A stretch of 64,000 nt of DNA from Pseudomonas mandelii (lineage in GTDB: Bacteria > Pseudomonadota > Gammaproteobacteria > Pseudomonadales > Pseudomonadaceae): contig NZ_JAMYDU010000003.1 of NCBI RefSeq assembly GCF_024138395.1, positions 434,001 to 498,000 of the forward strand, written 5' to 3'. The notes under the pieces are model-generated. The model saw only the letters and a list, made by a program, of their open reading frames with translations. It searched no databases and was not told the DNA's origin. Below are positions 57,894 through 64,000 of this stretch, one piece after another (positions within the stretch are counted from its first letter, which is position 1; every line of letters starts with the position of its first letter). The translations under genes were made by a program, and so were the position numbers.

Positions 57894-59246
57894 TCAATTC
57901 ATCCCGGGCAACTGAACCTTGGGCTTCACGTCGTTTTGCACAACGGATGCCAACGGTGCGACTACGCCCTGACTTTTGAGCAATTCGCCCATGGTCGCCT
58001 TGATTCGGTACTGAGTAAATAACTGAATGTTTTTGATCTCGGCCAACCGACGGGAAGCGCTGAACAGCTCGTTTTCACTGTCGAGCAAGTCGAGCAATGT
58101 CCGTTCGCCGAGGCTGAACTGCTTCTGATACGCGCTGCGCACGCTGGCGCTGCGATCGACATATTGCTGGGCGATCGGCACTTGGGCGTTGGCGTTATTC
58201 AGGGCATTCCAGGCCAGGCCCAGTTCTTCGTTCAACACGCGCAGGGCATTGTTGCGAATGTCCAGCGCCTGGTTCGACAGGTAGGACTTGGATTCCAGAT
58301 CAGCCTTATTGCTACCACCGGCATACAAATTGAAGCGCATGCGCAGCATGGCCTGCCATTCGTTGCTGTGACCGTTCTGACCGTCGAGATCGTTATCGGC
58401 GCTGCGACCCAATTCGGCATCGAAGCGCGGGTAGAAGCTCGACTTGGCGGCTTCGTACTGCTTCTCGGCGGCGGCGATATCGGATTCGGCGGAGCGCAGG
58501 ATCGGGCTGTTTTCCAGCATCTGCGCCCGCGCTTCATTCAGGTTGGCCGGCAACAGTGCCATAAAATCGGCAGGCCGCTCCAGCTGATCGGGCATTTGGC
58601 CGACGGCGCTGAGGAAGTTGGTTTCGGCATCCGCCAGGTTGGTCTGTTCAGTGATCAGGTTGTTGCGCGCCTGGGCCATGCGCGCGTCTGCCTGATCAAG
58701 GTCGGCGCCGCTGCCCACGCCGCGCTGGGTGCGCAATTTGATCTGGTCAAGAATCCGTTCGTGGTTCTTCAGATTGTCTTCGGCCAGGCGCACGAATTCG
58801 CGGCGAGTCAATACATCGAGATAGACCTGAGCGACGGTCAGGCCGGTACGTTCCGATGTGCCCAGCAAGGAATAAGCGCGGGAATTAACGGTGGCTTGTT
58901 GACGCCCTACTTCGCTGGACGTCGCAAAACCGTCAAATACCATCTGCGACAGACGTAAACTTGACTCGCTGCGGTTCAGCGTTTCCCAGTGATTGTTGTT
59001 GCCGGCGGCACGGGTGGTGACGCTGTCGGTGCCTTCGCGACCATAACCACCGAGCAGATCGACCCTTGGCAGGTATCCACCTTTGGCTGCCTTTAACTGA
59101 TAATCCGCGGCCAATCGACTGTTGACCCCTGCCTGAATTTCCGGATGGACATCCAGCGCCTGCTGCATGGCCTGAGGAAGGCTTTGCGCCTGAACAAAAC
59201 TGGTGGCAAGGGCGAAGGGTAGAACCTTGAACAGGTGCAAACGCAT
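57894..59246 (-). CDS. lapE: LapE, TolC-family outer-membrane protein
   Basis: A 450-residue TolC-like protein with a Sec signal (MRLHLFKVLPFALATSFVQA). Both OEP repeats are present (LPQAMQQALDVHPEIQAGVN, GVGSGADLDQADARMAQARN, FSLGERTLLDLLDSENELFS). It is the outer-membrane channel through which LapA is exported and in which it is retained. The frame is open to 59315, but the signal peptide starts at 59246. It is the first gene of lapEBC, divergent from lapA. Confidence 0.95.
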   Translation of the reverse strand: MRLHLFKVLPFALATSFVQAQSLPQAMQQALDVHPEIQAGVNSRLAADYQLKAAKGGYLPRVDLLGGYGREGTDSVTTRAAGNNNHWETLNRSESSLRLSQMVFDGFATSSEVGRQQATVNSRAYSLLGTSERTGLTVAQVYLDVLTRREFVRLAEDNLKNHERILDQIKLRTQRGVGSGADLDQADARMAQARNNLITEQTNLADAETNFLSAVGQMPDQLERPADFMALLPANLNEARAQMLENSPILRSAESDIAAAEKQYEAAKSSFYPRFDAELGRSADNDLDGQNGHSNEWQAMLRMRFNLYAGGSNKADLESKSYLSNQALDIRNNALRVLNEELGLAWNALNNANAQVPIAQQYVDRSASVRSAYQKQFSLGERTLLDLLDSENELFSASRRLAEIKNIQLFTQYRIKATMGELLKSQGVVAPLASVVQNDVKPKVQLPGMN

Positions 59247-59604
59247 AGTTGGAATTTCCCGGGACTTCTTATCTTGAATCACTGCAGAACGTGGCGCTGC
59301 ATCGGATGATGGCAACCGGAATGACCGTATGTCGGAAAGTTCAAAATCGGAACTGGATCACACGCTGCAGGACAGGTCGCCGCTTAAATATCAATGTGAC
59401 ATTACTAGGACGATTGTTTAGGATGGCTCTCCTAAGGTCAATAGTTTGGCATAAAGTTAATTTCGAAAAAATATAGCCAATTTATTGACGATTATCGCGT
59501 CAAAGTTATGAACTAAACATTTTGAAAGTACGTCCAGCCCCGATCGGCGAATACGCTGCCCGGTTCATGGAAGTCAACTGAACGTGACACCCGGAGAGTC
59601 TTCA
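59247..59604. promoter_or_regulatory. divergent lapE/lapA promoter region with FleQ-like boxes
   Basis: An AT-rich 358-base region without genes. GCCAATTTATTGAC at 59476-59489 differs by one base from the palindromic halves of the FleQ box (GTCAAT...ATTGAC), and GTCAATAGTTTGGC at 59437-59450 is a weaker second copy, 39 bases away. FleQ binds lapA-type promoters in Pseudomonas in response to c-di-GMP. The assignment is inferred from these matches. Confidence 0.5.
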
Positions 59605-62600
59605 ATGAGCAGTGTTGTTGCCATCGTCAAAAGCATTGTTGGTCAGGTTTTCGCGGTGTCGCCAGAAGGCATCCGCCGCGTACTCGTTGAAGGCGACCGG
59701 TTGTTGGTCGGCGATCAGGTAGACACTGGTGCCGCCGGTGCCATTACGCTCGAACTGGCTGATGGCCGCACCCTGGACCTGGGCCGCGACACTCAGTGGA
59801 GCGGCAGCGATCCGGATTCCAGCGCCGACCTTGCGCAAGCCACTGCACAAGCCGCGCCATCGGTTGACGAATTGCAGCAAGCCATCGCCGCCGGTGTCGA
59901 CCCGACCACCGCCCTTGAAGCCACCGCCGCCGGCCCTACGGCTGCGAGCGGGGGCGGCTCTACCGGCGGTGGCCACAGCTTCGTGGCCCTGGAGGCAACC
60001 GCTGCCCGGGTCGACCCGACTATCGGCTTCCCGACTGAGGGTCTCGCCACGGCCGCGTTGGCAACACAAGACACCACCGGCGGCCAGACTGCTGATACCA
60101 GCACCAATGCCCTGCGCGAATCGACCCTGAGCCTGAGTGCAACGCCGACCATCACCGAGGCCGGGGGCGTGCTGGTTTACACCGCGACCCTGACCCAGGC
60201 GCCACTGACCGACCTGACCATCACCCTGTCCAACGGCTCGGTGATTGTGATCGCAGCCGGCCAAACCACCGGAACCGTCAACGTCCCGCTGGCACCGAAC
60301 GACACGGTTTATAACGATCCGACCCAGGTCAACGTGACCGTCACCGGCACCACGGGCGGCAGCGGTATCGTGGTCACCCCGCCGACCGTTCCAGCCGTGA
60401 CCCAGGTCACCGACACCGTCGACACCTCCACCGTCACGCTGTCAGCGGGCTCGACCGTTACCGAAGGCGGGCAGATCACCTACACCGCGACGTTGACCAA
60501 CCCGGCGCAGACGCCGGTCACCGTCACCTTATCCAACGGTTCGACCATCACCATCGCCGCCGGCAACACCACTGGCAGCGTCAATGTTCCGACGCCTGCC
60601 AATGACGTCTACAACAACGGCAATACCGTCAGCACCACGATCACGGGCGCTACCGGTGGCAACTTCGAGAACCTGGTGCCGAACCCGACTCCGGCGGTCA
60701 CCACCATTACCGATTCCGCCGACACCACTACCGTCACACTGACGGCCGGCTCGACCGTCACTGAAGGCGGTCAGATCACCTACACCGCGACCCTGACCAA
60801 CCCGGCGCAAACGCCGGTCACCGTCACCCTGTCCAACGGCTCGACCATCACCATCGCCGCTGGGAACACCACCGGCAGCGTGAACGTTCCGACACCGACG
60901 AACGATGTCTACAACAACGGCAGTACCGTCAGCACCACAATTACCGGGACTACCAGCGGCAATTTCGAAAATCTGGTGCCGAACCCAACTCCGGCGGTTA
61001 CCACCATCACCGATTCGGTCGACGATACTGGCCTGAGCCTGACCGCCACCGGCAGCGTCACTGAAGGTGGCCAGATCACCTACACCGCGACGCTGACCAA
61101 CCCGGCGCAAACGCCGGTCACCGTCACCCTGTCCAACGGTTCGACCATCACCATCGAAGCCGGCAACACCACCGGTTCCGTGAACGTCGACACCTCGGCC
61201 AATGACGTCTACAACAACGGCAGCACCGTCAGCACCACAATCACCGGCGCTACCGGCGGCAACTTCGAGAACCTCGTACCGAGCACCACGCCGGCAGTCA
61301 CCACCATCACCGACTCGATCGACAACACCGGCCTGAGCCTCAGTGCCACCGGCACCGTCGTCGAAGGCGGCCAGATCACCTACACCGCCACCCTGACCAA
61401 CCCAGCCGGCACGCCGATGACCGTGACCTTGAGCAATGGCTCGGTCATTACCATCGAAGCGGGCAAGACTACCGGCAGCGTGACTGTCGATACCGCGACC
61501 AACGACGTCTACAACAATGGCAGCATCGTCAGCACGACGATCACCGGTACCACCGGCGGCAATTTCGAGCAACTGACCCCGAGCACCGAACCGGCGCTCA
61601 CCACCATTACCGATTCGAAAGACGACACCGGCCTGAGCCTGTCGGCGTCCACCGAAGTGGCCGAAGGTGGTCAGATTCTGTACACCGCGACCCTGACCAA
61701 TCCGGCCGGGACACCGGTTACCGTGACCTTGTCGAACGGTGCGGTGATCACCATCGCTGCCGGCGCGACCACCGGCAGCGTGAGCGTCGATGCGCCTGCC
61801 GATGATGTTTATAAAGATGCCGGCAAGGCTGAAGTCACCATCGCGGACGCCGCTGGGGGCAACTTTGAGAACCTGGTGACGGACCCGACGCCAGCGGTCA
61901 CTGACGTGACTGACACCCTCGATACCAGCACCGTTTCGCTGACGGCTACCGCAGACGTTGTCGAGGGCGGCACCGTGGTTTACACGGCTTCCGTGTCCGC
62001 GCCAGTCACCGGTTCGCCGGTGCTTGTGACCCTGTCGAATGGCCAGACCATCACCATTCCGGTTGGCTCGAGCAGCGGTTCTGTCAACTTCGTTGCACCA
62101 AATGATGCGTTGGCTGGTGGCGGCTCGTTGAGCGTCAAGATCGACGATGCAAAAGGTGGTAATTACGAGAAGCTGGAAGTTGACGGCAAATCAGCCGACA
62201 CCTCGGTGACTGATACCCAGGACACCACTAACCTGTCGCTGACCGCCAGCGGTTCGGTGGATGAAGGTGGCCAGATCACCTACACCGCAACCCTAACCAA
62301 TGCCGCCGGGACTCCGGTCACCGTGACGCTGAGCAACGGCGCCGTAATCACCATCGAAGAGGGCAAAACCACTGGCTCCGTGACTGTCGATGCGCCGAAG
62401 GATGACGTCTATAAAGACACTGGCACCGTTGAAGCGACGATCAAAGACGCGACCGGCGGCAATTTCGAGAATTTGGTTGCCAGCAATACACCGGCGGTGA
62501 CCACCGTTAACGACACCCTCGACACCAGCACCGTTTCGCTGAGTGCCACCGCGAATGTCGCCGAGGGCGGCACCGTGGTTTACACCGCGTCCGTGACTTC

Positions 62601-64000
62601 GCCAGTGACCGGCTCGCCGGTGATTGTCACCCTGTCGAACGGTCAGACCATCACCATTCCGGTCGGATCGAGCAGCGGCTCTGTCAACTTCGTTGCGCCA
62701 AATGATGCACTGGCCGGTGGCAGCTCGCTGAGCGTCAAGATCGACGATGCTAAAGGTGGTAATTACGAGAAGCTGGACGTCGACGGCAAGTCGGCCGATA
62801 CCTCGATCACCGATACCCAGGACACCACTACCCTTAGCCTCTCGGCGACTGACTCAGTCGCTGAAGGTGGTTCCATTGTTTATACCGCGACCCTGACCAA
62901 CACCGCCGGGACTCCGGTCACCGTCACGCTGAGCAACGGCGCGATCATCACCATCGCGGCCGGTGCGACTACCGGCTCCGTGACCGTCGACGCACCAAAA
63001 GACGACGTCTACAAAGACGCCGGCCAGGTTGAAGTCACGATCAAGGACTCTGCGGGCGGCAACTTCGAAAACCTGGCCACCAATCCGGCGGCAGCGGTCA
63101 CCGAGGTGACCGATACCCTCGATACTTCGACCGTCAACCTCACCGCGACCAGCACTGTGGCTGAAGGCGGCACCGTGGTTTACACCGCGTCTGTCAGCGC
63201 ACCGGTCACCGGTTCGCCAGTCGTTGTGACCCTGTCGAATGGCCAGATCATCACTATCCCGGTTGGCTCAAGCAGCGGTTCTGTTAACTTCGTTGCGCCA
63301 AATGATGCCCTGACCGGTGGCACCTCCCTGAGCGTCAAGATCGACGATGCGAAGGGCGGTAACTACGAAAAATTGGAAATCGACGGCAAGTCGGCGGATA
63401 CCTCGGTTACCGACACCGCTGAAACCACCACCCTCAGCCTGAGCGCTACCGATTCGGTCGCGGAAGGCGGTTCCATCGTCTACACCGCGACCCTGACCAA
63501 CGCCGCCGGCACGCCGGTCACCGTGACCTTGTCGAACGGTGCGGTGATCACCATCGCCGCTGGCGCGACTACGGGCAGCGTGACCGTCGACGCGCCAAAG
63601 GACGACGTCTACAAAGACACCGGCACCGTCGAAGCAACCATCAAAGATGCGACCGGCGGCAATTTCGAGAATCTGGTCGCCAGCGATACACCGGCGGTGA
63701 CCACCGTCAACGACACCATCGACACTTCGACGGTCAACCTCACCGCGAGCAGCACTGTGGCTGAAGGCGGGACTGTGGTTTACACCGCGTCCGTATCTTC
63801 GCCTGTCACCGGTTCGCCGGTGGTTGTGACCCTGTCGAACGGCCAGACCATCACCATTCCGGTCGGCTCAAGCAGCGGTTCTGTCAACTTCGTTGCGCCA
63901 AATGATGCCCTCGCGGGCGGTGGTTCCTTGAGCGTGAAGATCGACGATGCCAAGGGCGGTAACTACGAGAAGCTGGACGTCGACGGCAAGTCGGCGGATA
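59605..64000 (+). CDS. lapA: LapA, giant biofilm adhesin (3' end outside window)
   Basis: The first 1,465 codons of the large adhesin. Residues 1-105 are the N-terminal retention module (SSVVAIVKSIVGQVFAVSPE, GAITLELADGRTLDLGRDTQ), followed by the LapG cleavage motif TAAG at 107-110. LapG removes this module when c-di-GMP is low, and the adhesin is released. After a linker, repeats of 100 residues begin near codon 270 and run past the window end (TYTATLTNPAQTPVTVTLSN as a typical segment). LapA is exported by LapEBC and anchors cells to surfaces. Start at 59605 has GGAGAG nine bases upstream. Confidence 0.95.
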   Translation, partial: MSSVVAIVKSIVGQVFAVSPEGIRRVLVEGDRLLVGDQVDTGAAGAITLELADGRTLDLGRDTQWSGSDPDSSADLAQATAQAAPSVDELQQAIAAGVDPTTALEATAAGPTAASGGGSTGGGHSFVALEATAARVDPTIGFPTEGLATAALATQDTTGGQTADTSTNALRESTLSLSATPTITEAGGVLVYTATLTQAPLTDLTITLSNGSVIVIAAGQTTGTVNVPLAPNDTVYNDPTQVNVTVTGTTGGSGIVVTPPTVPAVTQVTDTVDTSTVTLSAGSTVTEGGQITYTATLTNPAQTPVTVTLSNGSTITIAAGNTTGSVNVPTPANDVYNNGNTVSTTITGATGGNFENLVPNPTPAVTTITDSADTTTVTLTAGSTVTEGGQITYTATLTNPAQTPVTVTLSNGSTITIAAGNTTGSVNVPTPTNDVYNNGSTVSTTITGTTSGNFENLVPNPTPAVTTITDSVDDTGLSLTATGSVTEGGQITYTATLTNPAQTPVTVTLSNGSTITIEAGNTTGSVNVDTSANDVYNNGSTVSTTITGATGGNFENLVPSTTPAVTTITDSIDNTGLSLSATGTVVEGGQITYTATLTNPAGTPMTVTLSNGSVITIEAGKTTGSVTVDTATNDVYNNGSIVSTTITGTTGGNFEQLTPSTEPALTTITDSKDDTGLSLSASTEVAEGGQILYTATLTNPAGTPVTVTLSNGAVITIAAGATTGSVSVDAPADDVYKDAGKAEVTIADAAGGNFENLVTDPTPAVTDVTDTLDTSTVSLTATADVVEGGTVVYTASVSAPVTGSPVLVTLSNGQTITIPVGSSSGSVNFVAPNDALAGGGSLSVKIDDAKGGNYEKLEVDGKSADTSVTDTQDTTNLSLTASGSVDEGGQITYTATLTNAAGTPVTVTLSNGAVITIEEGKTTGSVTVDAPKDDVYKDTGTVEATIKDATGGNFENLVASNTPAVTTVNDTLDTSTVSLSATANVAEGGTVVYTASVTSPVTGSPVIVTLSNGQTITIPVGSSSGSVNFVAPNDALAGGSSLSVKIDDAKGGNYEKLDVDGKSADTSITDTQDTTTLSLSATDSVAEGGSIVYTATLTNTAGTPVTVTLSNGAIITIAAGATTGSVTVDAPKDDVYKDAGQVEVTIKDSAGGNFENLATNPAAAVTEVTDTLDTSTVNLTATSTVAEGGTVVYTASVSAPVTGSPVVVTLSNGQIITIPVGSSSGSVNFVAPNDALTGGTSLSVKIDDAKGGNYEKLEIDGKSADTSVTDTAETTTLSLSATDSVAEGGSIVYTATLTNAAGTPVTVTLSNGAVITIAAGATTGSVTVDAPKDDVYKDTGTVEATIKDATGGNFENLVASDTPAVTTVNDTIDTSTVNLTASSTVAEGGTVVYTASVSSPVTGSPVVVTLSNGQTITIPVGSSSGSVNFVAPNDALAGGGSLSVKIDDAKGGNYEKLDVDGKSAD
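60421..64000 (+). repeat. tandem 300-bp repeat array in lapA
   Basis: Units start exactly every 300 bases: 60421, 60721, 61021, 61321, 61621, 61921, 62221, 62521, 62821, 63121, 63421 and 63721. From 61921 two unit types alternate (type B with NGQTITIPVGSSSGSVNFVA; type A with NGAVITI and a DDVYKD segment), so the order there is a 600-bp repeat. The array continues beyond the window. Confidence 0.95.

Noticed and set aside
60529..61572. Gly/Asp-rich minus-strand open frame within lapA
   Set aside because: Antisense to the lapA repeats, looks like a repeat protein only because lapA is repetitive.

Overview
The window is chromosomal DNA of a Pseudomonas of the P. fluorescens group. Supporting points are the gabD/gabT pair, a pgaABCD exopolysaccharide operon, the divergent lapEBC/lapA biofilm adhesin locus with a TAAG processing motif at the expected place in LapA, and many short REP inverted pairs of the types usual in that group. 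Apart from the repetitive adhesin genes there is no assembly-breaking mobile element.

Left part (1-24 kb): a truncated response-regulator/HDOD gene, gabT and gabD with the Pseudomonas gabT RNA motif between them, tRNA-Arg(CCG), then a 1.6 kb patch with phage and toxin-antitoxin remnants (orphan HicB with a beheaded hicA, and a C4-type antisense RNA followed by a 32-codon leader ORF coupled to a DUF3077 gene). Next come an ECF sigma/anti-sigma-like/VWA-lipoprotein operon, a PEBP-family protein, a Rieske-FAD oxidoreductase, pgaABCD, a DUF945 protein, a RelBE-type module with its operator, YbaK, and an NfeD/SPFH pair.

Middle (24-44.6 kb): the most unusual region. One tightly packed minus-strand operon reads sulfotransferase, 2,732-residue DUF4347 adhesin with 19 Ig-like repeats, TolC-family lipoprotein, APS kinase, Asp/Asn beta-hydroxylase-like protein, second sulfotransferase. 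A GT-C family membrane glycosyltransferase lies just upstream, and further out a three-gene module encodes two HlyD-type adaptors and a site-2 (M50) protease fused to a HlyD adaptor. I infer a dedicated export and post-translational modification (sulfation, possibly hydroxylation and glycosylation) system for the giant adhesin. A collar-domain (microcystin-dependent-type) protein and a small DUF6916-like protein lie between the two modules on the other strand.

Right part (44.8-64 kb): an EmrAB-OprM-type tripartite efflux operon whose outer-membrane gene has a REP pair inserted in its signal-peptide region, a LysR regulator, a TauABCD-like sulfonate/sulfate-ester operon, and the lap locus: lapC, lapB, lapE leftward and lapA rightward from a shared 358 bp region with two FleQ-box-like palindromes. 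lapA runs off the window end inside an exact 300 bp repeat array.
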